In this document: one piece after another, positions 9,534-19,049 of the stretch | Layout: each line of letters begins with the position of its first letter | Position numbering within the stretch: the stretch's first letter is position 1 | Assembly (NCBI GenBank): GCA_023954375.1 | Contig: JAMLIC010000033.1 | Coordinates: 1-64,000, forward strand | Length of the DNA stretch: 64,000 nucleotides | DNA from: Planctomycetota bacterium | GTDB lineage: Bacteria; Planctomycetota; J058 | Reading direction: 5' to 3' | Position numbers and translations under genes: made by a program | The notes under the pieces: generated by a model | Seen by the model: only the letters and a program-made list of their open reading frames with translations | Told to the model about the DNA's origin: nothing | Databases searched by the model: none

Positions 9534-11356
9534 GGGCGGCGACGTGCCTGCGCCGTCGCGCCGCGCCTGGCGCCCGGCGTCGTGAGCACCACGTCCGCGC
9601 CGGCCCGGTCGACGATCACCGGGATCTGCCGCGCGTCGGGCTGGGTCAGGTCCTCGCCGCAGCCGCGGCAGCGCGTCATCTCGGGCGTGAGCGCGTCCTG
9701 GCAGGCGCCGCAGGTGTTCGGCTGCACGCGCTCGACGAACGCGCTCAGCTCGCCGAGCGTCACCTTGCCGTCGCCGTCCGCGTCGGCCTCGCCGGAGAGC
9801 CCGCGGAGGAGGATCGCCGTGAGGAGGCCCTTCTTCAGCGCCAGCGCCTCCGTCGAGGTCTGGCTCTCGAGGCTCGAGAAGCAGCCGTAGCGCCCCTCGC
9901 GGTCGATCAGCTCGGCGAACCCGCCCGAGTGGCAGGCGTCGAGGAAGATGAACTGCTGCTTGCACTTGATCTTGTCGAGCAGCACCTTCAGGTCGTCGTC
10001 GATCAGGTCGCCCGAGTGGCCCTCGTCGTTCGAGTCGAAGCACACGAGGTACTCGTCGCCGCCGTCCTCCTCGTCCTTCGGGTCGCCGCGCGCGCCGTCC
10101 GGCGCGTCGTTGCCGGCGTGCCCGCTGAAGAAGAACACGAACACGTCGTCCTCGTCGGCGCGGGCGGCGATCTCCTCGAGCGCCTTGACCAGGTCCCTGC
10201 GCCGCGCCAGCTCGTCGAGGAGGACGATCGAGCGGCTCCGCTCCGCCTGGCCGACCGCGCACAGGAGCTGGTAGACCGACAGCGCGTCGCCGGCCGTGTA
10301 GGTCAGCTTGTCGACCTCCTCGTAGGCGGCGATCCCCACGAACAGCCCCCAGGTCTTCGACCCGCCGCGCCCGTGCGGGGCCAGCTTCGTCAGGTCGAGC
10401 CGCTCCGTGGTGAGCGTGAAGTCGCCGCGGGCCGCGTCGTCGCCGCCGCTGACGCGCACGAGGTAGTCGCCACGCTTCGCCCCGTTGATCGCCACCTCCT
10501 CCTGCGAGTCTTCATCGATGGACTCGCGGTAGTAGCCGTCGGGGCCGAAGACGTGCAGGTCGAGGTCCTGGTCCTTCGGCCCCTCGAGGCGCACGGTGAC
10601 GATCCCGGGCTGGGTCGTGCGCAGGCGGAAGAAGCGCGCGCCGCCGCGCTCGAGGGTCCCCTTGACCGTCTCGTCGGTCCCGAGCCGCCGGGCGTCCTCG
10701 CCCAGCGGCGCGGCCGAGAGCGCGTAGGCGGCGCGCCCCTCCCAGGCGCGCACGACCACCCAGCGCGCCTCGCGCCCGGGGGAGAGCACGACCTCCTCGT
10801 CGGCCTCCTCGCCCGTCGAGCTGGTGAGGAGGCGCCAGGCCTGGTCGTAGACGTAGAGGTCCAGGTCGACGCCCTCGCCCGCGCCAGCCGCCTCGAGCGA
10901 GACGGCGCAGAACTTCGTGCCGGTCGCCGGGAGCTCGTGGACGGCGAACGGGGCGCGGGCGGCGTCGACCTCGCCCGCCGTCGACTTGCCCAGGACCAGC
11001 TTCCTCCCGGGCGCCACCGGCTCGAGGCGCAGCGAGAACGCGGTGCGCGGCCCGTCGACGTGGTCGACGACCGCCCGGAGGCCCTTGAGCGCGGCGACGA
11101 GCACCTCCTCGTCGCCGCCCTCGCCGCGGCTCACGGCGAGCGCGCGCCCGTCCGACACGACCCGGAGGTCGAGGTCGGCGCCGGCCGCCTCGGCCTCGAG
11201 GACGAGGCGCCAGAAGCCCTTCGCCGCCGCCGGCAGGGGAAACGCCTGGCTGCCGCCGGGCTTCAGCTCGCCCTTGAAGGACGGCCGGTCCTGGGCCGCG
11301 GCGAGCAGGGCCAGGACGACGACGAGGCCGGCGGCGCGCGCCGCGTGACGGAGCAT
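9530..11356 (-). CDS. Secreted caspase-family (C14) protease with PPC-like repeats, EF-hand and zinc ribbon
   Basis: A 608-residue protein. A signal peptide (about 1-21) is followed by three all-beta repeats of about 100 residues with the DLDLxV pattern of bacterial pre-peptidase C-terminal (PPC) domains. A caspase p20-like domain (about 345-510) follows, with the catalytic dyad His413 (FFSGHAG) and Cys475 (DACHSGG). After it comes a canonical 12-residue EF-hand loop at 525-536 (DADGDGKVTLGE), then a zinc-ribbon pattern C549-x2-C552 and C563-x2-C566. Metacaspase-like enzymes usually cut after Arg/Lys and many need calcium, which makes the EF-hand notable. The ATG has GGAGG and a -10 box TAGCAT upstream. 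The stop overlaps the start of a pseudokinase gene, forming a two-gene operon. Confidence 0.85.
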   Translation of the reverse strand: MLRHAARAAGLVVVLALLAAAQDRPSFKGELKPGGSQAFPLPAAAKGFWRLVLEAEAAGADLDLRVVSDGRALAVSRGEGGDEEVLVAALKGLRAVVDHVDGPRTAFSLRLEPVAPGRKLVLGKSTAGEVDAARAPFAVHELPATGTKFCAVSLEAAGAGEGVDLDLYVYDQAWRLLTSSTGEEADEEVVLSPGREARWVVVRAWEGRAAYALSAAPLGEDARRLGTDETVKGTLERGGARFFRLRTTQPGIVTVRLEGPKDQDLDLHVFGPDGYYRESIDEDSQEEVAINGAKRGDYLVRVSGGDDAARGDFTLTTERLDLTKLAPHGRGGSKTWGLFVGIAAYEEVDKLTYTAGDALSVYQLLCAVGQAERSRSIVLLDELARRRDLVKALEEIAARADEDDVFVFFFSGHAGNDAPDGARGDPKDEEDGGDEYLVCFDSNDEGHSGDLIDDDLKVLLDKIKCKQQFIFLDACHSGGFAELIDREGRYGCFSSLESQTSTEALALKKGLLTAILLRGLSGEADADGDGKVTLGELSAFVERVQPNTCGACQDALTPEMTRCRGCGEDLTQPDARQIPVIVDRAGADVVLTTPGARRGATAQARRRP

Positions 11357-11377
11357 GGGACCTCCGGGGGCCGCCGG

Positions 11378-11383
11378 ATGCTA
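11378..11383 (-). promoter_or_regulatory. -10 box TAGCAT for metacaspase operon
   Basis: On the minus strand TAGCAT lies 21 bases before the ATG, with the ribosome site GGAGG between them, so this message has a short leader. Confidence 0.4.
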
Positions 11384-11438
11384 CCGGGGCCGCGGGCGCG
11401 AGTCACGCGCGTCCCTCCCCGCGGGGCCCGGGCCTGGG

Positions 11439-11444
11439 TAAGGT
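11439..11444 (+). promoter_or_regulatory. -10 box TAAGGT, leaderless start of gmd
   Basis: TAAGGT ends seven bases before the gmd ATG at 11452. There is no Shine-Dalgarno between them. Confidence 0.45.
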
Positions 11445-11451
11445 CTGGCGC

Positions 11452-12476
<1,025 letters not shown>

Positions 12477-12480
<4 letters not shown>

Positions 12481-13433
12481 GCGGCTGGGCGGACCGGCGC
12501 GTCGTCGTCACCGGCGGCGGCGGCTTCCTCGGGTCCTACATCGTCGAGGCCCTCCTCGCGCGCGGCTGCCCCGCGCCCTTCGTGCCGAGGAGCCGCGACT
12601 ACGACCTCGTGCGCCCGGACGCGATCGAGCGCCTGCTCGACGACGCGCGCCCCGACCTGATCATCCACGCCGCCGCGCGCGTCGGCGGGATCGGCGCCAA
12701 CCGCGAGCACCCCGGGTCGTTCTTCCACGACAACCTGGTCATGGGCGTGCACCTCATGGAGGCCGCCCGCCGCCGCGGCGTGCCGAAGGTCGTCCTGCTC
12801 GGGACCGTGTGCGCCTACCCCAAGCACGCGCCCGTGCCGTTCCGCGAGGAGTCGCTGTGGGACGGCTACCCGGAGGAGACCAACGCCCCCTACGGGCTCG
12901 CCAAGAAGATGCTCCTCGTGCAGTCGCAGGCCTACCGGCAGGAGTACGGCTACGACTCGATCTTCCTCCTGCCGGTGAACCTCTACGGCCCGCGCGACCA
13001 CTTCGACCCGGCCGTGAGCCACGTGATCCCGGCGCTGATCAAGAAGGTGATCGACGCGCAGGAGGCCGGCGAGCGCGAGGTCGTCTGCTGGGGCGACGGC
13101 TCGCCCACGCGGGAGTTCCTGCACGCGGCCGACGCGGCCGAGGGGATCGTGCTCGCCGCCGAGCGCTACGACCGGAGCGACCCGGTGAACCTCGGCTCGG
13201 GCGAGGAGGTCACGATCCAGGCCCTCGCCGACACGATCGCCCGCCTGTGCGGCTTCGAGGGTCGGATCGCCTGGGACCCGACGAAGCCCAACGGCCAGCC
13301 CCGACGCCGCCTCGACACGACGAAGGCCGAGGCGCTCTTCGGGTTCAGGGCGCGGCGGCGGCTGGAGGACGGCCTCGCCGAGACGATCGCCTGGTACCGG
13401 GCGGAGCGGGCGGCGGGGCGGGCGGCGTTGTAA
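12477..13433 (+). CDS. fcl: GDP-L-fucose synthase
   Basis: A 318-residue NADPH-dependent epimerase/reductase that turns GDP-4-keto-6-deoxymannose into GDP-L-fucose. The Rossmann motif TGGGGFLGSYI is near residue 13, and the Fcl signatures HAAARVGGIGANREHPGSFFHDNL, GTVCAYPK, the catalytic YGLAKK and NLYGPRDHFDP are all present. It starts at a GTG overlapping the gmd stop, which fixes the start and indicates translational coupling. No further sugar genes follow; the next gene is on the other strand. Confidence 0.95.
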
Positions 13434-13464
13434 GGACGAAGCGCCACCGGCAAGGGGGACGTCG

Positions 13465-13772
13465 TTACGGCGCGTCCAGCACGCGCACGAACGCGTCCAG
13501 CTCCCGCCGCCACCGCTGACGCTTCCTGGAGAAGTAGAGGGCGATGCGGCCGTCCGAGCCCCGGAGCGTGCACGCGTAGCTCCGCTCGAGCGGCAGCACT
13601 CGCCGAAGCCGCCCATGGCCTCGAAGTCGAGCAGGAGGGGCGGCTCCATCGTGCCTCGCTGGAGCTCCCAGGTCGCGGCCGTCTGGACGTCGTCGCCCGG
13701 CAGCCTCCGCGCCAGGCGCCAGCCGCGCCGTTCCAGCGCCCCGAGCAGCTCCTCGTGGTGCCAGTCGGCCAT
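13465..13772 (-). pseudogene. Small hypothetical protein, frame broken
   Basis: The coherent product is about 102 residues but needs two frames. From the ATG at 13772 it reads MADWHHEELLGALERRGWRL up to DFEAMGGFGE near 13600. One base appears to be missing there, after which the frame ending at 13465 continues sensibly (LPLERSYACTLRGSDGRIALYFSRK). I do not recognise the family; the second half has an alternating beta pattern and may be a small alpha/beta domain. It sits between fcl (convergent) and purM (same strand, 32 bases downstream of the purM stop). An assembly error is as likely as true decay. Confidence 0.5.
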
Positions 13773-13804
13773 GAGACCCGCACGCCCCCGACGGGCCCAG
13801 CCGC

Positions 13805-15019
13805 TCAACCGCCGGTCGGACGGAAAGCATCTCCCTCGTCGTCCGACTCGAGCCCCACGCCCGGCAGCGAGATCCGCCGCTGCTCCGACGCGACCGCCCG
13901 CCCGATCACCCAGGCGGGGACGCCGTGCGCGCGCGCGACCTCGAGGGCGCGCTCCTCGCCGCCAGGGCGCACGGTGATCGTGAAGCCGACGCCCATGTTG
14001 TAGGCGGCCCACATCTCGGCCGGGCCGACCTTCCCCGCCTCGGCGATCGCCGTGAAGATCGGCGGGACGCGCGGCAGGGCGTCGAGGACGTAGCCGCACG
14101 GGGCGGCGATCCGGGTCATGTTGAGGAAGCCGCCGCCGGTGATGTGCGCCAGCGCCGTCACCTGCGCCCCGCGCGGGTCCTTGAGCAGCTCCAGGACCGG
14201 CCGCACGTAGATCCGCGTCGGCTCGAGGAGCGCGTCGCCGATCGTCACGCCCTTGGCGCCCGGGAGCGGGTCGTCGGGCGACAGCCCCGCGTCGTCGAGG
14301 AGCGCCCGGCGCGCGAGCGACAGGCCGTTGCTGTGGATCCCGCTCGAGGCGAGGCCGACGACGACGTCGCCCTCCTGCACGTGCTGCCCCGTGCACACCC
14401 GGTCGAGGGGCACGGTGCCGACGGCGACGGCCGCCACGTCGAACGCCCGGCCCGGCCGCGCGCCGCGCAGCATGGCGCCGATCTGGGCCAGCTCGCCGCC
14501 CGAGATCGTCACGCCGGCCTGCGCCGCGCCGTCGTGGAGCCCCTTGCCGAGGGCCGTGAGCATCCTGCCGTCGAGGCGCTCGACGGCGATGTAGTCGAGG
14601 AGCGTGAGCGGCTCGGCGCCGACGCAGATCAGGTCGTTGACGTTCATCGCCACGAGGTCGATCCCGACCGTGTCGTAGCGGTCCATGAGCTGCGCCACGA
14701 GCAGCTTCGTGCCCACGCCGTCGGCGGAGACGGCGAGCCCCAGGTTGCCGCCGAGCGCCACGACCGAGGCGAAGTAGCCCACGTCGACGGCCACGTGCCC
14801 GGGCGTGCCCGCCGGGCGCTGCTCGAAGGTCTTGCGCACCCAGCCGAGCAGCCCGGCCATGGCCGACGCCTCGCCCGCGAGGTCGACGCCGGTCCCGGCG
14901 TAGCTCGGCGCGGGCGCCTTCTTCGGCGCGCTCGGCTTCGGCCTGGGGGCCGGCTTCTTGCCCGCCGCGGCGGACCGGCGGGCCGCCGCCTTGGCGCCCC
15001 CGCTCGTCTTCTTGGCCAT
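13805..15019 (-). CDS. purM: Phosphoribosylformylglycinamidine cyclo-ligase (AIR synthetase)
   Basis: This 404-residue enzyme closes the imidazole ring in purine synthesis (FGAM plus ATP to AIR). The conserved body starts at about residue 43 with SYAGTGVDL and contains VSADGVGTKLL, DLVAMNVNDLICVGAEPLTLLDY, GGELAQIG, GLASSGIHSNGLSL and the C-terminal HITGGGFLNM and AYNMGVGF blocks, all PurM hallmarks. An unusual N-terminal extension of about 42 residues rich in Lys, Ala and Pro precedes it. The ATG overlaps the stop of the LarA-like gene (ATGA), so purM is the last gene of a HAD-LarA-PurM operon. Confidence 0.93.
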   Translation of the reverse strand: MAKKTSGGAKAAARRSAAAGKKPAPRPKPSAPKKAPAPSYAGTGVDLAGEASAMAGLLGWVRKTFEQRPAGTPGHVAVDVGYFASVVALGGNLGLAVSADGVGTKLLVAQLMDRYDTVGIDLVAMNVNDLICVGAEPLTLLDYIAVERLDGRMLTALGKGLHDGAAQAGVTISGGELAQIGAMLRGARPGRAFDVAAVAVGTVPLDRVCTGQHVQEGDVVVGLASSGIHSNGLSLARRALLDDAGLSPDDPLPGAKGVTIGDALLEPTRIYVRPVLELLKDPRGAQVTALAHITGGGFLNMTRIAAPCGYVLDALPRVPPIFTAIAEAGKVGPAEMWAAYNMGVGFTITVRPGGEERALEVARAHGVPAWVIGRAVASEQRRISLPGVGLESDDEGDAFRPTGG

Positions 15020-16623
15020 CAGGACACGTCCGGGATGACGATCGGCGGGTGGTGCAGGAGCGTGATCTCGGGCGCCTTGCCCAGGAACGCGCGCGCCTCG
15101 CCCAGCGCCTCGTCGATGGTCGAGGCCGTCTCCCAGCCGAGGATCTCGGCCACGCGCTGGTTCCGGGCGCCGACGCAGATGACCTTGCCCACGTGGTGCA
15201 TGGCCGCCTCGCCCCAGTACCACATGTAGAACGGGTGCACGCCGTGGTAGGCGTTGCCGCGCCGGTACATCTGGATGTAGGTCGGGTCGCGGGCGAACTG
15301 CTCCTCGTACTTCGCCTCGAGCACCTTCGAGTCACGCGTCTCGGGCAGGAGGCGGTGGAAGAACTCGATGTAGCTCGGGTGGTGGTCGGGGTGGAACTCG
15401 TCCTCGAGCGGGTGGCAGAGGACGAGCACGCCGCCCTTCCGCAGGAGCGGCTGCCCGCGGTACATGTTGAAGAAGTAGCCCAGCCCCGTGCAGTGCACGA
15501 GGAGCGGGTTCATGATCGAGTTCGCGTTGTACGGGCACAGGTACGGGATCCCCGAGACGAGCACGTCGCACTGCCCGTTGACGGGGACCGAGTACTGCCG
15601 GTAGCAGGCCTCGAGGGTCTTCTTGTGCGCCGCCTCCGTGCGGCCGGCGACGACGCCGGTCACGCCGTACTCGGCCGGGATCTTGTGCAGGAAGGCGCGC
15701 TTCGCCGCCGGCGGCATGCGCGAGAGCGTCCACTGCAGCGCCTTGAAGGCCATCTCGTCGGTGCCCGACCACTCGTCCTCGTTCTTGGCGAGGAACTGGA
15801 GCTGCCGCCCGTACATCTTGTTGTTGATCGTCGTCTCGATCGTGAAGATGTTGAGGTGCTCGGCGACGACCTTGCCGATCCGGTCGACCTTGCGCGACAG
15901 GTCGGACTTGGCCGGGTCCATGAACGACCACGACGCCTTGAGCGTGTCGGGGTTGTGGTGCGCGCGCAGCGTCTCGTAGCCGCAGAAGCCGACGCCCACG
16001 CTCTTGTGGCCGCCGTCCATGGGGACGAGGTTGAGGTTGACGTAGATGACCAGGTCGGCCTCGACGGCCTTGCGGTTGAGGACCACCTTCTCGCCGTGGC
16101 GCGTCTCGCCGACGAGCTTCATCCCGTCGGGGTCCTCGGCGTCGTGGTTGTAGAGCCGCTTGGGCCAGAACTGCCGCCAGATGCGCGGGCCGACCATGCG
16201 CCGGATCTCGGCGTCGGTCATGCGCCGGTGGAGGCTCAGCGCGACGATGATCTCGATGTCGTCGACCCCGTAGTCGGCCAGCAGGTCGACGACGACCTCG
16301 AGGACCTCCTGCCGCACGTCGGGCGTGCGCATCATCGGCAGCGGCAGGCTGATGTCATCGACGCCGATGACGATCTTCATCCCCGGCTTGAGCAGGGCGA
16401 AGAGCGGGTCGCAGCCCTCGGGCCGGGCCAGCGCCTGGCGGATCGCCTGCTTGACGTTCGGCAGCGGGTCGAGCGGCGGCGGCGGGTAGATCACCCGCGT
16501 CCCCTCCGGGAACTTCTCCCTGAGGAACCCCTCGCCGTAGTGCACGATCCGCGGCGCGGACGCGCGGTCGAGCGTCACGACGCAGCGCTCGCGGCCCAGG
16601 GCCGCGCTGGTGAGCGAGCTCAC
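15019..16623 (-). CDS. LarA-like (DUF2088) protein, lactate-racemase family
   Basis: A 534-residue cytoplasmic protein that matches the DUF2088/LarA-like family: an N-terminal alpha/beta domain with IVIGVDDISLPLP, HRRMTDAEI and NHDAEDPDGM, and a long middle with DLVIYVNLNLVPMDGGHKSVG, similar to the LarA segments around the nickel-pincer cofactor. True LarA epimerises lactate using that nickel cofactor; many DUF2088 proteins act on other 2-hydroxy acids or are uncharacterised, and I see no larB/C/E partner genes here. The GTG start overlaps the stop of the HAD gene, and its own stop overlaps purM, so all three are co-translated. Confidence 0.65.
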   Translation of the reverse strand: MSSLTSAALGRERCVVTLDRASAPRIVHYGEGFLREKFPEGTRVIYPPPPLDPLPNVKQAIRQALARPEGCDPLFALLKPGMKIVIGVDDISLPLPMMRTPDVRQEVLEVVVDLLADYGVDDIEIIVALSLHRRMTDAEIRRMVGPRIWRQFWPKRLYNHDAEDPDGMKLVGETRHGEKVVLNRKAVEADLVIYVNLNLVPMDGGHKSVGVGFCGYETLRAHHNPDTLKASWSFMDPAKSDLSRKVDRIGKVVAEHLNIFTIETTINNKMYGRQLQFLAKNEDEWSGTDEMAFKALQWTLSRMPPAAKRAFLHKIPAEYGVTGVVAGRTEAAHKKTLEACYRQYSVPVNGQCDVLVSGIPYLCPYNANSIMNPLLVHCTGLGYFFNMYRGQPLLRKGGVLVLCHPLEDEFHPDHHPSYIEFFHRLLPETRDSKVLEAKYEEQFARDPTYIQMYRRGNAYHGVHPFYMWYWGEAAMHHVGKVICVGARNQRVAEILGWETASTIDEALGEARAFLGKAPEITLLHHPPIVIPDVS

Positions 16624-17528
16624 GTGTCCTTCCCTCCCTTGGCGCCGTCCTGGACCGCCACCCGCGCCTCGCTGGCCGCCCGCTCGAGCGCGCCCACCAC
16701 CTGCCCGGCAAGGGCGCCCAGCCGGGCGCGCACCGCCGGGGCGCGCACCTCCGCCTCGTCGCGCAGGGCGCGCGCGAGGCCCGCGCCCACGCCGAGCGCC
16801 CCGCGGGCGAGCCTGCCCTGGAGCGTGCGCGCGGGCGCATCGATGTGCAGGACCGGCCACCCGTGCGAGCGCGCCGTGGCGAGGAGCTGCGAGTCCGGGT
16901 TCACGGCCACCGGCCGGCCGACCATCGACAGCATGGGCAGGTCGGCCGCGTCGTCGGCGTAGGCGACGCTGCGCCCGAGGTCGATCCCGTGGGCGGCCGC
17001 GAACTCGCGGATCCAGCCGGCCTTCTCGGGGCCGGCCATGACCGGCGGCCGCAGGACCCCCGTGCACAGGCCGTTCTTGCCAAACTCGAGCCGGCTGGCC
17101 ACGACGGTCTCGATCCCCAGGTAACGCGCCACCGGTCGGGCGACGAAGTCGAGCGCGCCCGTGAGCAGCACCTGCACGCGCCCCGCGTCGCGGTCGGCCT
17201 GGAGGAGCTCCTGCACGCCGTCGTAGAGCTTCTTCTGCAGCACGCCCTCGAAGAGCGACTCGCCGAGCATGGCCAGGCGGTCCTCCGAGAGGCCCTCGTA
17301 GGAGCGGTAGAAGACCTGGTTGAAGCGCCGGCGGTCCTGGCGGTCGAGGTAGACGTAGTAGGGCGCCTTGGCGAGGGTGGAGGCGACGCGCCGCAGCCTC
17401 GCCGGCAGGTGGGGGTCGTGCCGGGCGTAGTAGAGGTAGTGGTCGACGACCGTCCCGTTGAGGAGCGTCCCGTCGAGGTCGTAGAAGGCGGCCGCGCGGG
17501 CGGCCGGCTGTGTGTCGTGGTCGGACAA
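16620..17528 (-). CDS. HAD-superfamily (subfamily IB) hydrolase
   Basis: A 302-residue HAD phosphatase of the phosphoserine-phosphatase-like IB group. Motif I is YDLDGTLL (Asp nucleophile, Asp acid/base), motif II LLTGA, and motif IV YADDAADLPML. A helical cap follows motif I (KAPYYVYLDRQDRRRFNQ). Relatives act on phosphoserine or lipid phosphates, and several act as lysophosphatidic acid phosphatases next to acyltransferases; the substrate here is not determined. The start is a TTG at 17528, chosen because the HAD motif begins soon after and a CGGAG site precedes it. It is the first gene of the HAD-LarA-PurM operon and is divergent from the epimerase gene. Confidence 0.75.
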   Translation of the reverse strand: MSDHDTQPAARAAAFYDLDGTLLNGTVVDHYLYYARHDPHLPARLRRVASTLAKAPYYVYLDRQDRRRFNQVFYRSYEGLSEDRLAMLGESLFEGVLQKKLYDGVQELLQADRDAGRVQVLLTGALDFVARPVARYLGIETVVASRLEFGKNGLCTGVLRPPVMAGPEKAGWIREFAAAHGIDLGRSVAYADDAADLPMLSMVGRPVAVNPDSQLLATARSHGWPVLHIDAPARTLQGRLARGALGVGAGLARALRDEAEVRAPAVRARLGALAGQVVGALERAASEARVAVQDGAKGGKDT

Positions 17529-17629
17529 CGCAGGCTCCGGTGAAGCACGCGCTTGTAGCAGGAAGCCGGGGGCGGGACAATCGGTGCAGCCGGCCCGCGC
17601 CGTGGTAGAAGGGCGCCGGGAGGGCGCGC

Positions 17630-18661
17630 GTGGACTGCCTGGTCACCGGGGCGACGGGGTTCCTCGGCCGGCACCTGGTGCGGACGCTGGTCAAGCGCGG
17701 GCACCGGGTGCGGGCGCTGTGCCGGGCGGACGCGCCGGCGCTCGAGCGCGAGGGCGCCGAGGTCGTGCGCGGCGACGTCCTCCTCCCCGAGAGCCTGCCC
17801 CCGGCCGTCGACGGGGCCGACGTCGTGTTCCACCTCGCCGGGCAGGTGCAGCACCGGGGCAGCCCGACCGCGCTCTACGACCTGCACGTCGGGGGCACGC
17901 GGGCCGTGCTCGAGGCGGCGGGGCGCGCGAAGGTCCGCCGCGTCGTCCACGTCTCGACCTCGGGGACGATCGCCGTGTCGCTGCGCCCCGAGCGGATCGC
18001 GCGCGAGGACGCGCCCTACGCGACGGAGGTCGTGCGCCGCTGGCCCTACTACCTGTCGAAGATCTACGCCGAGAAGGTGGCGCTCGAGCCGCGCGACGTG
18101 CCGGTCGTGGTCGTCTCGCCGAGCCTGCTCCTCGGCCCCGAGGACGAGGGGCTCTCGTCGTCGGGCGCGCTCCTGCGCTTCCTGCGCAAGGAGGTCCCTG
18201 CCGTCCCCCCGGGGGGGCTCAACTTCGTCGACGCGCGCGACGCCGCCGAGGCGACGGCGAACGCCGCCGACCGGGGCCGCCCCGGCGAGCGCTACCTGCT
18301 GGGCGGCGCCAACATGACCCTCGAGGCCTTCTTCGTCCTGCTGGCGAAGGTCTCGGGCGTGCCCGCGCCGTCGCTCAGGGCCGGCGCCGCGCTGAACGAC
18401 GCGACCGCCCGCGTGCTCGAGACCCTCGAGGACGTGACCGGGGCGGAGACCGACGAGTCGGTCGCCTACGCCATGGCCGGCCACTTCTGGTACCTCGACG
18501 CCAGCAAGGCCCAGGCGGAGCTCGGCTTCACGCCGCGCCCGGCCGAGGCGACGCTCCGCGACGCGATCGCCTGGCTGCGGTCCCGGGGCCCGCTCCCCCG
18601 CGCCGGCGGCCTCCTCGGGTCCGTGGTCGGGGGCGTCCGGCGGGCCATCGGGACGAGGTAG
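17630..18661 (+). CDS. NAD-dependent sugar epimerase/dehydratase (extended SDR)
   Basis: A 343-residue extended short-chain dehydrogenase. The Rossmann motif TGATGFLGRHL starts near residue 6, the region VVHVSTSGTIAVS holds the catalytic serine area, and YYLSK gives Tyr-x3-Lys. The overall sequence resembles the HpnA/dihydroflavonol-reductase-like group (GADVVFHLAGQVQ, NFVDARDAAEA), which includes hopanoid-associated epimerases, but no hopanoid genes are nearby. The GTG start follows GGGAGGG. A hairpin 37 bases past the stop probably ends the transcript. Confidence 0.8.
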   Translation: MDCLVTGATGFLGRHLVRTLVKRGHRVRALCRADAPALEREGAEVVRGDVLLPESLPPAVDGADVVFHLAGQVQHRGSPTALYDLHVGGTRAVLEAAGRAKVRRVVHVSTSGTIAVSLRPERIAREDAPYATEVVRRWPYYLSKIYAEKVALEPRDVPVVVVSPSLLLGPEDEGLSSSGALLRFLRKEVPAVPPGGLNFVDARDAAEATANAADRGRPGERYLLGGANMTLEAFFVLLAKVSGVPAPSLRAGAALNDATARVLETLEDVTGAETDESVAYAMAGHFWYLDASKAQAELGFTPRPAEATLRDAIAWLRSRGPLPRAGGLLGSVVGGVRRAIGTR

Positions 18662-18697
18662 GGCGCAGCCAGGCAGACCGGCGAGCCAGGCGGCCAT

Positions 18698-18715
18698 CCG
18701 GCGTGTAGACGCCGG
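18698..18715 (+). terminator. Hairpin after epimerase gene
   Basis: CCGGCGT and ACGCCGG form a perfect seven-base stem with loop GTAG. There is no T-tract after it. Confidence 0.5.
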
Positions 18716-18841
18716 GCCCGGCCGCGGATAGCATTGGCCCCTTGTCCCGGCCGGCGCCGCGCGCGCCCCGGGTCACAGGCGGATACACGAACGCGTTGGG
18801 GCGGAGCGGCCGGCAGCGGCCCTCCGCGGAGGAATGTCGTC

Positions 18842-19042
18842 TTGAGCAAGAAGCGCAGGAAGAAGCGGGAGCGCCTGAAGAAGCAGGAGATCGAGCGCAA
18901 CCGCGGCAAGGTCTACTGCACGATCTACGGGTTCTGCGAGGGCCCGTGCCGTGACGAGAACTTCCGCCGGTTCAACAAGATCTGCTCCGAGGCCTACTAC
19001 ATGACCTCGGAGGGCGAGGTCCCGGTCAAGCTCACCGTCTGA
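18842..19042 (+). CDS. 66-residue basic protein with four cysteines
   Basis: A short protein I do not recognise. The first 22 residues are strongly basic (SKKRRKKRERLKKQEIERNR) and the rest is compact, with cysteines in CTIYGFCEGPC and KICSEAY; the basic start suggests RNA or ribosome binding and the cysteines could hold a metal, but neither is shown. The TTG start was chosen because GCGGAGGA lies at the right distance and the upstream in-frame sequence is not protein-like; a nearby ATG at 18834 is out of frame. A perfect hairpin follows the stop. The next gene encodes the ribosome assembly factor RimP, which would fit a translation role. Confidence 0.65.
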   Translation: MSKKRRKKRERLKKQEIERNRGKVYCTIYGFCEGPCRDENFRRFNKICSEAYYMTSEGEVPVKLTV

Positions 19043-19049
19043 CGCCGGC

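Noticed and set aside
15019..16623. True lactate racemase (LarA)
   Set aside because: No genes for the nickel-pincer cofactor are near and the family is broad, so only a LarA-like call is supported.
18742..18954. Alternative 70-residue frame starting with TTG seven bases after TAGCAT
   Set aside because: Spacing fits the leaderless pattern, but the product is low-complexity and overlaps the better-supported 66-residue gene with its ribosome site.
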